A DNA stretch of 64,000 nt from Bacillus tequilensis KCTC 13622 (GCF_000507145.1 NZ_AYTO01000041.1:248001-312000), one strand, 5' to 3'. Counted from the first letter of the stretch, positions 10,185 to 19,986 are shown. Notes: generated from the sequence alone by a model not told the origin. A program made the numbers and translations.

Positions 10185-11471
10185 TCATGGCCGCTGTTCT
10201 TTTTTACTGCTGCACCAGCTGATGATAAAATCGAGTATGATTTTTGTATACTCTACCAGGTGCTCAATCGCTACCTTCTCGTTCACGGAGTGTGCATTGT
10301 GCAGATCGCCAGGGCCGTATATGACGCATGGAATACCGGCATCATACAGCCATCCGCCATCTGTAACCGATTGAGAAACGTCAATAATTGGACACTCCCG
10401 TTTCACTTTCTCATGGGAGGCAGTAAGCGCTAAGACGCCCGGGTAGCCATGATCAACTTCCAGTGACGGAAAAATTTCTCCCCTGTCTTCAATTATAGAG
10501 GAGCCTCCCCACCTGAAGACAGGGCGGTTTTCCCTAAGCCAAATGTCACTGTCACTCAGCCGATTGATGTAATCTTCTATTTCCGCAGCCACTTGGTCAT
10601 GGGTTTCATTCGGATAAAAATGGACTGTGATCCACAGCCGGCATTCATCCGCTATAAAAGCCGCATGTCTGCCGCCTTCTATAACAGCCGGGTTAATTGT
10701 ATTTGTGCCCGGTGTAAAGCCGGGATAACTTTTCATAATGGACCAGTGGCGTTCAAGTTCACCGAGGCCCGCAATGATTTTCGCCATTTTTTCAATTGCG
10801 CTTGCTCCGAATGTTCCTCCGCCTGCATGAATCATATTCCGTCTCGTTCCATCATGAAATGTTTGACTACTTTTGATTTCAATCCATCCTGTAATGACAC
10901 CGCCTTGGCCTTGAATATGCATATCGCTCGTATCCGCGACAATTGCAAAATCAGCGTTGTAGCCCCTCTTGCAGCATTCAAGCGTGCCGGCTTCTCCAAC
11001 TTCCTCCCCGATAACCGATTGCAGAATCAGATCACCGGGAAGTTCAATGCCAGCTTCACGAATCAGTTTGACAGCAAACAGCACACACGCCATCCCGCCT
11101 TTCATATCAGAAGCGCCTCGCCCGATTAAGAGACCGTTTTTTTCAATTGGATGGAACGGGTCATGCTCCCATTCTTCATCCTCTTTTACCTCTGCCACAT
11201 CTACGTGACCATTGATGATCAGGCTATGATAATCTGCTGAGCCAGTTCCCTTTAGGTGGCCTACAACATTGGGATCTCCAGGGTACACATCCCATTTGTC
11301 GATCAAGAATCCTAATTTATTTAAAAATCCCGAAATCCATGACTGAATCCCCTCTGTATTTCTTGCAGGAGGAGCAGGTGTTTGATAAGAAATCAGCGTT
11401 TTAGCCAGCTGAATAAGCTCCTCCTTTTGTTCTTCCACTTTTTTGAGCAAAGAGTCTATTTGTTGATCCAA
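10185..11471 (-). CDS. ylmB: N-formyl-aminopyrimidine deformylase YlmB (M20 family)
   Basis: Zinc M20-family amidohydrolase, 428 residues. In B. subtilis YlmB removes the formyl group from N-formyl-4-amino-5-aminomethyl-2-methylpyrimidine, a salvage step feeding HMP into thiamine synthesis. Metal-ligand motifs are visible: INGHVDVAEVKED, the catalytic EEVGEAGT, and SDMKGGMA. Start is TTG 11471 with AGGAGCGG upstream. A TPP riboswitch directly precedes it, which independently supports a thiamine role. ArgE/DapE resemblance is family-wide and would mislead on its own. Confidence 0.92.
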   Translation of the reverse strand: MDQQIDSLLKKVEEQKEELIQLAKTLISYQTPAPPARNTEGIQSWISGFLNKLGFLIDKWDVYPGDPNVVGHLKGTGSADYHSLIINGHVDVAEVKEDEEWEHDPFHPIEKNGLLIGRGASDMKGGMACVLFAVKLIREAGIELPGDLILQSVIGEEVGEAGTLECCKRGYNADFAIVADTSDMHIQGQGGVITGWIEIKSSQTFHDGTRRNMIHAGGGTFGASAIEKMAKIIAGLGELERHWSIMKSYPGFTPGTNTINPAVIEGGRHAAFIADECRLWITVHFYPNETHDQVAAEIEDYINRLSDSDIWLRENRPVFRWGGSSIIEDRGEIFPSLEVDHGYPGVLALTASHEKVKRECPIIDVSQSVTDGGWLYDAGIPCVIYGPGDLHNAHSVNEKVAIEHLVEYTKIILDFIISWCSSKKEQRP

Positions 11472-11490
11472 TCGAATCCGCTCCTATTTC

Positions 11491-11650
11491 TAAAAATAAA
11501 AAGCCGTTTCACATGTTGTGAAACGGCTTAATCAAAACAAACAGAGTCCTTTGTACTCTGCTTTTCACCGCTTCCCTCCGCTGGCATGATCCAGATCAGG
11601 TCATAAGGGTTGAGACAATGTCTCTCTCAGCTTCGCAAAGCACCCCTAGG
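11491..11650 (-). promoter_or_regulatory. TPP (THI-box) riboswitch controlling ylmB
   Basis: Minus strand aptamer at 11566-11648 with the conserved THI-box pieces GGGGTGC, GCTGAGAGAG, ACCCTTATGACCTGATCTGG and the 3' CGGAGGGAAGCGGTG. An expression platform follows: a 12-bp stem AAGCCGTTTCAC/GTGAAACGGCTT (11501-11529) plus a T-rich tail (11491-11500), an intrinsic terminator. TPP binding is expected to favour termination before ylmB. Confidence 0.96.
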
Positions 11651-11669
11651 ATGAATCGATATGTGTTTG

Positions 11670-12461
11670 TCAGGCATTTATCGGCTCGGCTCTTGTTAAA
11701 AACGGCCGATCCCGGTTCCATAATACATGGATTGCCGTATCAAAAAAAGCGGAAAGTATGTGATCAGTAAGCATTTCCTTTATTTCCCCTGATCTAAAGA
11801 CCTCTCCCTGTTTTAGCAAAAGGGCTTTGTCAAAGACCGGCAAAATTTCTTCCGCATGATGTGTCACATAAAGGATCGATGGCGCATTTTCTTTGTTTGC
11901 AATGTATGTAATCGTATCTAACAATTTTTCCCGGGCAATAAAGTCCAAACCTGTGACTGGTTCGTCAAGTATCAGAAGCTCTGGATCAGCCATTAGCGCT
12001 CTTGCGATCAAAGCTCTTTGTTTTTCTCCTTGAGACAGGGTTTCATAGCGGCGGTCGGCGTATTCAATCGCTCCCAAGTCCTCTAACAAACCAATCGCTT
12101 TTTCCCTCGTTTCCGCACTTGGTGTTTCATATAATCCTATCGAAGCGTAAGCTCCGCTCAAAGCAATTTCAAATGCTGAGTCTGTGGGATAAAATTTTTG
12201 CTGAAGAGCCGCAGAGACGAGGCCGATTTTCCGTCTGAGTTTCTCCCCAAGCTCCGTTTTGCCAAATTCATGGCCAAGCACCTGCATCTCGCCTGCTGTT
12301 GGAAAATAATAAGAACAAAGCATATTTAACAGTGCTGTTTTTCCAGCGCCATTCAGCCCGTAAAGCACCCAATTTTCCTTTTCTTTCACCTCCCAATCAA
12401 TATCCTTTAATATCCATTTTCCATTTCGTTTTAGTGAGACATTGTCTAGCTGCAAAATCAT
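11670..12461 (-). CDS. ylmA: ABC transporter ATP-binding protein YlmA
   Basis: 263-residue ABC ATPase. Walker A GLNGAGKTALL (about 35-45), signature LSQGEKQ (about 142-148), Walker B LLILDEPVTGLD (about 163-174) and the switch histidine in YVTHHAEEI are all present. No membrane partner is encoded next to it, so the substrate is unknown. It ends only about 20 bases before the TPP aptamer of ylmB, so it lies outside that riboswitch's control; a thiamine-related role is possible but unproven. Confidence 0.85.
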   Translation of the reverse strand: MILQLDNVSLKRNGKWILKDIDWEVKEKENWVLYGLNGAGKTALLNMLCSYYFPTAGEMQVLGHEFGKTELGEKLRRKIGLVSAALQQKFYPTDSAFEIALSGAYASIGLYETPSAETREKAIGLLEDLGAIEYADRRYETLSQGEKQRALIARALMADPELLILDEPVTGLDFIAREKLLDTITYIANKENAPSILYVTHHAEEILPVFDKALLLKQGEVFRSGEIKEMLTDHILSAFFDTAIHVLWNRDRPFLTRAEPINA

Positions 12462-12561
12462 CTTGAGTTACTCCTTTTGTAATTGTTTTAATTTTCTTAA
12501 AACTCTGTATGGACTAGGATACCTCATTTTTCCCAAAACGTAAACCGCCCGAAATCAATAG

Positions 12562-12595
12562 AAAAGCCTTTAAAACAAAATTGTTTTAAAGGCTT
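12562..12595 (-). terminator. Terminator of sigG
   Basis: Minus strand: perfect stem AAGCCTTTAAAAC / GTTTTAAAGGCTT followed by TTTTC, immediately after the sigG stop. Confidence 0.85.
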
Positions 12596-12599
12596 CTCA

Positions 12600-13382
12600 T
12601 TATTGATGAATGTTCTTATTCATTTGTTTGATAGCCGCTTTTTCAAGCCTGGACACTTGCGCTTGGGAAATGCCGATTTCTTCGGCTACTTCCATTTGAG
12701 TTTTCCCTTGGAAGAATCGCTTTCTCAAAATCATTTTTTCCCTCTCGTTCAGCCTTCTCATGCCCTCTTTTAAAGCAAGCTCTTCAATCCATTGTGAATC
12801 TTTATTGCGCTCATCGCTGATTTGGTCCATCACATAAATCGGGTCTCCGCCGTCGTTATAGATCGGTTCAAATAAAGAGACCGGATCCTGGATGGCATCA
12901 AGCGCAAATACGATTTCCTCATGCGGTACTTCAAGAACTTTTGCGATGTCTTCGGCAGTCGGCTCCTTGCTTGTCTCACTAATTAACCGCTCTCTGACCT
13001 GAAGTGCCTTGTAAGCGATATCCCGGAGCGATCTTGAGACGCGGATCGGGTTATTATCGCGTAAATACCTGCGGATCTCGCCGATAATCATAGGTACAGC
13101 GTATGTTGAAAACTTCACATTGTGGCTTAGATCAAAATTATCAATGGATTTCATTAGTCCGATACAGCCGACCTGAAATAAGTCATCAACATACTCTCCT
13201 CTGTTATTAAATCTTTGAATGACACTTAAGACAAGACGCAAGTTCCCGTTTACAAGCTTTTCTCTTGCTGAATCATCACCTTCATCCTGCAGCTGCCGAA
13301 ACAGCCTTCTCATCTCTTCATTCTTGAGTACTGGTAACTTGGAGGTATCAACCCCGCAGATTTCGACTTTATTTCTCGACAC
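12600..13382 (-). CDS. sigG: Late forespore sigma factor SigG
   Basis: Sporulation sigma factor of the sigma-70 family directing late forespore transcription (SASP, germination genes, spoVA). The 260-residue product shows region 2 (VDDLFQVGCIGLMKSIDNFD, YAVPMIIGEIRRYLRDN) and a C-terminal region 4 helix-turn-helix (TQMEVAEEIGISQAQVSRLE). GTG 13382 is the start, with AGGGAGGG upstream. It is the third gene after spoIIGA and sigE and also has its own forespore promoter at 13418-13447. Besides the csfG small RNA in this window, other targets lie elsewhere. Confidence 0.97.
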   Translation of the reverse strand: MSRNKVEICGVDTSKLPVLKNEEMRRLFRQLQDEGDDSAREKLVNGNLRLVLSVIQRFNNRGEYVDDLFQVGCIGLMKSIDNFDLSHNVKFSTYAVPMIIGEIRRYLRDNNPIRVSRSLRDIAYKALQVRERLISETSKEPTAEDIAKVLEVPHEEIVFALDAIQDPVSLFEPIYNDGGDPIYVMDQISDERNKDSQWIEELALKEGMRRLNEREKMILRKRFFQGKTQMEVAEEIGISQAQVSRLEKAAIKQMNKNIHQ

Positions 13383-13417
13383 TTTTTTCCCTCCCTACAG
13401 GAGCTGCTGTACAACGT

Positions 13418-13447
13418 TAAGTATCTCCTCGGGTGGGAAAAATATGC
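13418..13447 (-). promoter_or_regulatory. Forespore (sigma-F/sigma-G) promoter of sigG
   Basis: Minus strand: -35-like GCATA (13443-13447) and -10-like GGAGATACTTA (13418-13428), 14 bp between the two blocks. Fits the sigma-F/sigma-G consensus and the known dual control of sigG. Confidence 0.72.
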
Positions 13448-13521
13448 ACTGCACTCAGACCGAAAAATAATCGAAATTGGGAAATCCCTGTAAAATAAAG
13501 GGGTTCTAACCATAAAAATTT

Positions 13522-14241
13522 TTACACCATTTTGTTGAACTCTTTTCTCAATCTTTTTATAATTCTTTTTTCCAAACGCGAAATATAGGATTGAGAAATT
13601 CCCATCATATCTGCTACATCCTTTTGGGTTTTTTCTTCTTCGCCGACTAGCCCAAACCGCAGCTCCATGATTTGCTTTTCTCTTTCATTGAGCTGTTCAA
13701 GCGCTTTTTTCAAAAGCTTTTTATCTACGTTAGCTTCTATGTCCTTTGTGATAATGTCGTCGTCAGTGCCGAGCACATCAGAAAGCAAAAGCTCATTTCC
13801 GTCCCAATCAATATTTAGCGGCTCATCAAAGGAAACCTCTGAGCGTATTTTGTTGTTTCTCCTTAAATACATCAGGATTTCGTTTTCTATACAGCGGGAG
13901 GCATAGGTCGCCAGCTTGATTTTCTTTTCTGGATTGAACGTATTTACAGCTTTGATTAATCCGATGGTGCCGATGCTGATTAAATCCTCTATATTGATTC
14001 CCGTATTTTCAAATTTACGGGCGATATAAACAACCAGACGCAGATTGCGTTCAATCAAAATGGCGCGAGCCGCCTGATCGCCGTTTGGGAGCTTCGCTAA
14101 CAGTACCTGCTCCTCATCCTTAGATAATGGCGGCGGCAGGGCTTCACTCCCGCCTATGTAATAAACTTCATCACTTTTCAGCCCCAGTTTCATCAGCAGC
14201 TTATACCAGAGGTGCGTCAATCGCAATTTCAGTTTTTTCAT
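13522..14241 (-). CDS. sigE: Mother-cell sigma factor precursor pro-SigE
   Basis: Early mother-cell sigma factor, made as an inactive 239-residue precursor. The N-terminal pro-sequence (about residues 1-27) is basic and hydrophobic ([14 protein letters not shown]), tethering it to membrane until SpoIIGA cleaves near VYYIGG. Region 2 ([18 protein letters not shown]) and region 4 ([22 protein letters not shown]) are intact. Start ATG 14241 follows GGGAGAGG. Directly downstream of its protease gene spoIIGA. Likely targets in this window include spoVD, gerR and ylbJ. Confidence 0.97.
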   Translation of the reverse strand: MKKLKLRLTHLWYKLLMKLGLKSDEVYYIGGSEALPPPLSKDEEQVLLAKLPNGDQAARAILIERNLRLVVYIARKFENTGINIEDLISIGTIGLIKAVNTFNPEKKIKLATYASRCIENEILMYLRRNNKIRSEVSFDEPLNIDWDGNELLLSDVLGTDDDIITKDIEANVDKKLLKKALEQLNEREKQIMELRFGLVGEEEKTQKDVADMMGISQSYISRLEKRIIKRLRKEFNKMV

Positions 14242-14303
14242 CTTCCTCTCCCTTCTAAATGTCACGCCGTTTGAGTATGATAAGTAACGGACATTTGCGA
14301 ACT

Positions 14304-15233
14304 TTATGAAACGTGTTTGATGGCCTTGCCCGAAAGCATTTTCGGATGAATAATCGCATCAAATTCTCCATCTGCCGATAGCTTTGTTGCGCTGATGCCA
14401 ATTAAACATTTATCTGCAGAAATCATTTCTTCTTTTGTCATAATCGTTACGTGATCCGGTTTTATGCATAATAAAAATTGATTTTGCTGACCTACTCCCC
14501 TGTACGGAATCAGCCTCATTTTATCTAAAAAGCGAAACGAATCATCGAGCTGTTGGATGGCTTCCAATGGATCTGTGTTTTTGATGATCATCGTTTCGGC
14601 TGCTCCGAATATCGGCTCCAGCTTATCAATGTAAATAATCATAACCGGCGTTTTTGTGAGAGGATCGTACAGCTGATTACCGGAATCAATCAGCCCTCTG
14701 ACATGAAGTGTTTGGCCCCCCAAATCCGCCTGTACGCTGACTCGTTCTTCATATTGAATGTTTTTTGTTTCAATATCATCAATTCTTCTTTTAGAAAAAA
14801 ACCATAACGCCGGGAAGCCAGCAACAATAAACAACCAGCTGATTGGGTCTCCAAATCCGGTTTGATTCGTCATCATAACACCATTGCGCACGATCGAATT
14901 TGACTGCAGCAAAGAATGGGCTCCAATCATTCCTCCCCCCATTAAAAAAGTGGCAAAATAAAAGGAAAACAAATTTTGAAAGAAATAACGGAATCTCTTA
15001 AAGCCAAATGTCACCATCACAATAACAACTGAAAAAGCCAGCTTGCCTGCCGGGTGTTCAACGATCGGCGAAAAAGGAGTAAACATCAAAAGGACAATAC
15101 TGGAACCGATGAACGCTCCGCCTATCAGTCTTCTTTTTTTCACATGCCGTTTTAAAATAAATGCCGTGAGCAAAAGCAAAAGTGCATCAAAACAAAAGTT
15201 TAACAGCCAAATGACATCTAAATAGATTTTCAC
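14304..15233 (-). CDS. spoIIGA: Pro-SigE processing aspartic protease SpoIIGA
   Basis: Membrane-embedded aspartic protease that activates pro-SigE on a forespore signal (SpoIIR). 309 residues: five hydrophobic segments in the first 150, then a cytoplasmic protease domain with the catalytic D-S-G motif at D183 ([12 protein letters not shown]). Start GTG 15233 has AAGGGAG at the right distance and gives [10 protein letters not shown]; the longer ORF start lacks support. First gene of spoIIGA-sigE-sigG, transcribed from the Spo0A-dependent promoter upstream. Confidence 0.96.
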   Translation of the reverse strand: MKIYLDVIWLLNFCFDALLLLLTAFILKRHVKKRRLIGGAFIGSSIVLLMFTPFSPIVEHPAGKLAFSVVIVMVTFGFKRFRYFFQNLFSFYFATFLMGGGMIGAHSLLQSNSIVRNGVMMTNQTGFGDPISWLFIVAGFPALWFFSKRRIDDIETKNIQYEERVSVQADLGGQTLHVRGLIDSGNQLYDPLTKTPVMIIYIDKLEPIFGAAETMIIKNTDPLEAIQQLDDSFRFLDKMRLIPYRGVGQQNQFLLCIKPDHVTIMTKEEMISADKCLIGISATKLSADGEFDAIIHPKMLSGKAIKHVS

Positions 15234-15283
15234 ATCTGACTCCCTTCTTTCTCGCGTCACGCTGTTCCTCTTCTTATTTCATA

Positions 15284-15371
15284 AGTATAAAGCAAGCTCT
15301 GTGGGAAAGTCTGTCAATTAATGTTGAGAGATAACTACAATTTTTAAGGGATATCTGCTTAATTTGTCGAG
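15284..15371 (-). promoter_or_regulatory. spoIIG promoter with 22-bp spacer and Spo0A box
   Basis: Minus strand -35 TTGACA (15312-15317) and -10 TATACT (15284-15289) are both near consensus but 22 bp apart, the hallmark of the Spo0A-activated spoIIG promoter. A 0A-like box TGTCGAG lies upstream on the plus strand at 15365-15371. A second, weaker Spo0A site near the -35 is known in B. subtilis but not obvious to me by eye. Confidence 0.85.
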
Positions 15372-15392
15372 GAAATAAATGAGAGTATATAT

Positions 15393-15420
15393 AAAAAAGC
15401 TGCCTGTGGCGGCAGCTTTT
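15393..15420 (-). terminator. Terminator of bpr
   Basis: Minus strand stem AAGCTGCC / GGCAGCTT (15397-15418) followed by six T (15393-15398). Confidence 0.87.
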
Positions 15421-15426
15421 TCATAC

Positions 15427-18400
15427 TTACTTTTTAGTATTGATATAAAGTTTTCCATTCGCTGTTTTTCTCGTTTCATTTCCATAAGCATCACGTGCAA
15501 TCACTTCTACTTTTGCTCCGTTTGCATTAATAGAAGATGTGGCTGTCCAATAGCCTTCATATCTCCCTGGAGACACTTCTCTCAGCGGGAGCTCGGTGGC
15601 GTTTTGCACATTCGCTCTTGCATTTGTCAGCGGCAGGCGAATGACAAATGTTGCATCCAAATCTTCAGCGCTTGAGAAAGCGATTTTCACAGATTCACCG
15701 GCTTTTAAGGTTTTGTCCTCCCCAGGAATCAAGCCGGAAATGACGGGCTGGTCAAAGTTAACGTCAATGACAGCCTTTTTCGTCGTTTTGTTGCCGGCTA
15801 AGTCAGAGGCAGTCACCTTGACTTCATTGGTTCCGTTCTCCAAGAGAATACGGGCTGAGTATGAACCATCTGTAACTGTCGCTTTTTTGCCGTTCACCTT
15901 GACTTCTTTCAGGTGTTTATCTGATACAGACCCTTTGACAGTCAGTGTTTCTTTATTTGTTTTTTCGCCATCCTTTGGATTGTCCAGCGTCACTTCAGGT
16001 TTGTCTTGATCAAGCGTGACTGTGATTGGACTGGAGGCATCCGTAGTCCCGTTGTCTGTTGATGCAGCGGCCGTCAGCTCATTTTCACCCTTGCTGAGTG
16101 ATATGTCTGCCTGGAACGTGCCATCCTCAGCAGCTTTCGTTTCTCCTGCTTCTTTCTTTCCATTATAAAGGTGTACCGTTGTGCCAGGAGAGGCTTTTCC
16201 TTTTACCGTAACATTCTCTTTATTTGTGTATGATTTGTCCGCCGGTGAAGTAATTTCAGGTACAGCAGCTTCATAATCAACTAAGGCGCGAATCATATAG
16301 TTGCCGTCAGCTTTGTCACCTGGCTGCCATTGGCCGCCTATATACTGCCAGTTGCGGCCGGAGTTCTTACCGTTTTCATCCAATGCCAGTCCAGGTGAAT
16401 ATGGATCAGGTTTGGACTGGATATACACGAGATAAAAGTCTTTATCGACCATAATCCCTTTTGAACTGAGATCTACCTTTGTCCATTCACCATTGCGAAG
16501 GGCTTCAGCGTCAAATGGCCCGGCAATTTTTTTGCCTGGTGCGCCATCTTCTCCTGTAGCATCATATACCTCAACCTTAAACTCCGTGCCGCCGGGATCA
16601 GGGAACTCCGAATCCCAGAATCTGAACAGCCCTCCTGTAAGCATACCTTTGTCCTTGCCGTCAGCCAGCGTCATTTTGACCGCCCATCCGTTACCGGCCG
16701 CAAAATAGGAATTGGCATTCTCCGCCGTTCCATCATCATATGCTATCTCACCAGGATAACCGACGAAAGGCTTCAGTACAGTTTCTTTAGTCACATCACC
16801 TTTTAAATCAACGGAAAATTCATCGCTGTAATAACCCGGTGCAGCGATTTTAATCGTATAAGCGCCTTCATAGGCCTCAAGCGTATATTCACCTTTGTCG
16901 TTTGTTGTAGCCGGTTCAACCGCAGCATCCTCCACCACATAAACGGAGGCACCTTTTACCGGCTCACCTGTCGTTTTATTAATGACCATGCCTTTTAATG
17001 TACCCTTCTTCATTTCTTCTAACGTAAAATGAGCTTGTGTCGTCTGATCTGCTTGCAGAGAAACTTTTTGTGTTTTTGATTGATAGCCGTACGCTTCTGC
17101 CATCAGTGTATAGTCTCCGGCTTTGTGCATCAGCTTGTACTGCCCTGTAGATTGATCCGAATATGTTGATTTTCCTGTTTCTACTACACTGACTTGTGCT
17201 CTCAGCGGCAAAACTTGAGGCTGTATATCTTTACCCTCGGTTTTTACAGCTGTATGTTGAGATGGCTTAGCTTCTTTCGGATTCACTGCTTTTTTCTTTT
17301 GCTTTCCAGACGGCTTTTCAACACCCAGCTTATTCTTTTTGGCTGTTTTTCCGGACGATTTGTCAGAAAGCACCACATCATCAATGTACCAGCCTTCCTT
17401 TTCAATGCTTTCATCAGATTGAAGGTTGAACATCACTTGAATGTTCTGGCCTTTATAAGCAGTTAAATCAATTTCTTCTTCCGTCCAGCTTGCTGTCTTT
17501 CCATTATAGACACCAGCCTGCTCCCAATTCTTTTCACCTTCCGGAAGAACAAAAACATAGCCGTAATCAAAATCTTCCTCTAAATTGTGCCAGCTCTTAA
17601 ATTGCAAAAACAGATTTCCTGAATCCGGCACTTTAACAGGAGGCATGATGAGATTCATGTTTGCTGAACTGGAATAGTTTCCCGCCAGGTTTGTTCCGTA
17701 CACTTTTTCTCCTGATGCCGCTTTATTTGGGCCTGAAGACGGAACTCCCCATTCCCAGTTATTATTGGTTCCGCTCGTTATCCAGCCGCCGGGGGCAGCT
17801 TCAAAATCCTGCTTATATCCCACTGTGATGCTTGGTTTCACTGTTACATCGTATGTGTCAGACTCAACGACATGGCCGCCAAAATCCTGAATCATCCACT
17901 TATAGCTTAGTGCAGCCCCTTTTATGTTTGAGATCTCTGCCTGATACGTTCCTTTCAAGTGATCACCGCTGACTCGTTTAGCCGTTACTTGTGTCCATTC
18001 ACCTTGATCCAGCTTATAGGACAGCTTTACTGATGTCACACTTACATTATCCTCAGCTGTCAATGTCAGCGGCAGGTTCGCGCCTTCATAGGCTTCTGTT
18101 ACCTTCTCGTGCTGATAGACAGGGGGCTCTTGATCATTGCCCTCAACAGAAACTTGTCCTTCTGCTTTTCCTAATCCGTCTGTAACAGCGGATACAGCAT
18201 CAAAAGCGTTCACCAAACCATGGCCGTATCCGTTATTCGGTGAATCAGGAAATGTAGAATCCGTCAGCGGTTCAGCTGTACTGGTTAATATATCTTCCAT
18301 CTCATCAACAGAAAGTGAGGCATCCGCCTGTTTCAGCAGTGCGGCAACAGCGGATACGTGCGGACCTGCCATTGATGTGCCGTCCCATCCGTCCTCATAT

Positions 18401-19728
18401 GTCTGACCGGGAACGGAAGAGCGGATATTGACGCCCGGTGCAGAAATTTCCGGCTTTATTTCATCATATGGAGAGGGTCCTTGAAGGGAAAAGTCAGCGA
18501 GCTTTTTATTGATATCAGTCGCTCCAGTTGCAAACGACTCCGGATAGTTGGCAGGATTTGCGATAGAACCAGGTCCGCCCGGAATAAAGAGATCCGTATT
18601 CCCCGCTGAAAACTCAGGAAAAATATCGGCCGCACGCCAGGCATTGACCATGTCTCTGTACCATTCATCGAGTCCTGATCCCCCGCCCCAGGAGTTATTG
18701 ACAACATCAGGAGCCATCTCAGGATGTGGTTTGCCCTCTGCGTCCTTTGGAGCTAAAACCCATTCGCCAGCCTTCAAAATGTCAGCATCAGTGCCGCCAT
18801 CTTCGGAGAACGCTTTAACCGCAATCCATTTTGCGCCAGGCGCTACACCGATTTGATTTTTCCCATCCTGTTCAGCTCCCACCATCGTACCTGTTACGTG
18901 GGTTCCGTGAGCCAGATCATCGTAAGGGCTTTCTTCCCCTGCTACTGCATCGTACCAGTTCATTTCATGATTAGGCTTATCAGGATTTGCCGGATCATAT
19001 CCGCGATATTTCTCTTTTAACGCCGGATGGTTCCATTCCACACCGGTATCAATGGACGCAACAACTGTGCCAGTTCCATCGTATCCAAGTGCCCAAGCTT
19101 TCGGGGCATCGATTTGGTTTATATTCCACTCCACACCGTCAGTTGCTTTGACAGCTTTTTGCGTTTTTTTCATATGAAATGGTGAGGCTGACTTAAACAG
19201 CTGCCGTTTCTCATTTGGAAGCACCTTTTCCACTTCAGGGAACTGCGCCACTTTTTCCATCACCTCTTTTGAGGCATGGACAGCGATCCCATTCACGATA
19301 TAATAAGAGTGAATCTGGTCTGCATTCCCCTTATTTTTCTGGCTGTTCAAGTATGTTAAGACGTCACTCTGGGATTCATCGGCTGTGACTTTTAAAGATG
19401 ACACAACGGCAGAGCGCTTTTGATATTCTGTCTTAGCGGCAGTCAGATTCTTCGCTTTCGCTTTTTTAGCAGCTGCTTTTGCCGCTTTTTCTGTGTCGGC
19501 TTGATCTTTAAATTTAATCAGAAAGGTCATTTTTTCTTTCTTTTTAAAGCTTTTCTTTAATGAACTTGAGATCTTGTTCTGAATGGTTTCAGCAGATTGA
19601 AGCTCCTGTTTAACAGAAGTTGAGGCATCTTTGCTGCTTGCTCCGGCTGCACCCGGAAATAGCAGTGAACCAATGACAACCGTACTTAAAACAGAGCTGA
19701 TGAGTCTGTTTTTCGTTTTTTTCCTCAT
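15427..19728 (-). CDS. bpr: Secreted serine protease bacillopeptidase F
   Basis: Extracellular subtilisin-family protease, 1433 residues. Signal peptide at 1-30 (LISSVLSTVVIGSLLFPGAAGA), inhibitor-type propeptide to about 194, mature N-terminus expected near ATDGVEWN (195). The catalytic triad is D227 (ASIDTGV), H274 (AHGTHVTG) and S452 (GTSMAGPHV), with oxyanion N345. A long C-terminal part follows: a MAM/jelly-roll-like region (about 640-800), a carboxypeptidase-regulatory-like repeat (about 930-1010) and two tandem Ig-like repeats (about 1190-1350). SD AAGGGGG precedes ATG 19728. Lies between ftsZ and spoIIGA as in B. subtilis. Visibly more diverged from the 168 protein than its neighbours. 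Confidence 0.95.
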   Translation of the reverse strand: MRKKTKNRLISSVLSTVVIGSLLFPGAAGASSKDASTSVKQELQSAETIQNKISSSLKKSFKKKEKMTFLIKFKDQADTEKAAKAAAKKAKAKNLTAAKTEYQKRSAVVSSLKVTADESQSDVLTYLNSQKNKGNADQIHSYYIVNGIAVHASKEVMEKVAQFPEVEKVLPNEKRQLFKSASPFHMKKTQKAVKATDGVEWNINQIDAPKAWALGYDGTGTVVASIDTGVEWNHPALKEKYRGYDPANPDKPNHEMNWYDAVAGEESPYDDLAHGTHVTGTMVGAEQDGKNQIGVAPGAKWIAVKAFSEDGGTDADILKAGEWVLAPKDAEGKPHPEMAPDVVNNSWGGGSGLDEWYRDMVNAWRAADIFPEFSAGNTDLFIPGGPGSIANPANYPESFATGATDINKKLADFSLQGPSPYDEIKPEISAPGVNIRSSVPGQTYEDGWDGTSMAGPHVSAVAALLKQADASLSVDEMEDILTSTAEPLTDSTFPDSPNNGYGHGLVNAFDAVSAVTDGLGKAEGQVSVEGNDQEPPVYQHEKVTEAYEGANLPLTLTAEDNVSVTSVKLSYKLDQGEWTQVTAKRVSGDHLKGTYQAEISNIKGAALSYKWMIQDFGGHVVESDTYDVTVKPSITVGYKQDFEAAPGGWITSGTNNNWEWGVPSSGPNKAASGEKVYGTNLAGNYSSSANMNLIMPPVKVPDSGNLFLQFKSWHNLEEDFDYGYVFVLPEGEKNWEQAGVYNGKTASWTEEEIDLTAYKGQNIQVMFNLQSDESIEKEGWYIDDVVLSDKSSGKTAKKNKLGVEKPSGKQKKKAVNPKEAKPSQHTAVKTEGKDIQPQVLPLRAQVSVVETGKSTYSDQSTGQYKLMHKAGDYTLMAEAYGYQSKTQKVSLQADQTTQAHFTLEEMKKGTLKGMVINKTTGEPVKGASVYVVEDAAVEPATTNDKGEYTLEAYEGAYTIKIAAPGYYSDEFSVDLKGDVTKETVLKPFVGYPGEIAYDDGTAENANSYFAAGNGWAVKMTLADGKDKGMLTGGLFRFWDSEFPDPGGTEFKVEVYDATGEDGAPGKKIAGPFDAEALRNGEWTKVDLSSKGIMVDKDFYLVYIQSKPDPYSPGLALDENGKNSGRNWQYIGGQWQPGDKADGNYMIRALVDYEAAVPEITSPADKSYTNKENVTVKGKASPGTTVHLYNGKKEAGETKAAEDGTFQADISLSKGENELTAAASTDNGTTDASSPITVTLDQDKPEVTLDNPKDGEKTNKETLTVKGSVSDKHLKEVKVNGKKATVTDGSYSARILLENGTNEVKVTASDLAGNKTTKKAVIDVNFDQPVISGLIPGEDKTLKAGESVKIAFSSAEDLDATFVIRLPLTNARANVQNATELPLREVSPGRYEGYWTATSSINANGAKVEVIARDAYGNETRKTANGKLYINTKK

Positions 19729-19986
19729 TTTTATCCCCCTTATTCAACATGCGTTGTAAAAAATATGTCGTCCCTCCTTTTAAAAATGTGTGGTTTGTCA
19801 GAACATCGCTGTATGTTAACTGTAGACAATCTGCATTACAGATATTGTCGTTTTATGTCACCGAATTTCCAAATATATGAAAATGATAAAATCGTCACGA
19901 AACAATAATAGGTCTAATAGCCTGATTTGTTGCTATACGAAGGAAGACATGGAGAAAAAGATTTTACAAGAAGAAAAGGTTTTGGA
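19729..19986 (-). other. bpr upstream region
   Basis: Intergenic space between bpr and the ftsZ terminator. I find the bpr SD and an imperfect inverted repeat at 19825-19849 (arms GACAATCTG and CAG-AT-ATTGTC), but no promoter that meets a usual consensus. A plus-strand ORF here and into ftsZ (19877-20236) is not credible. Confidence 0.5.

Noticed and set aside
10593-11129. 178-codon plus-strand ORF
   Set aside because: Lies wholly inside ylmB on the other strand; low-complexity antisense reading without SD.
10185-11471. ArgE/DapE deacylase for ylmB
   Set aside because: M20 fold alone does not discriminate; the TPP riboswitch supports the thiamine-salvage deformylase.
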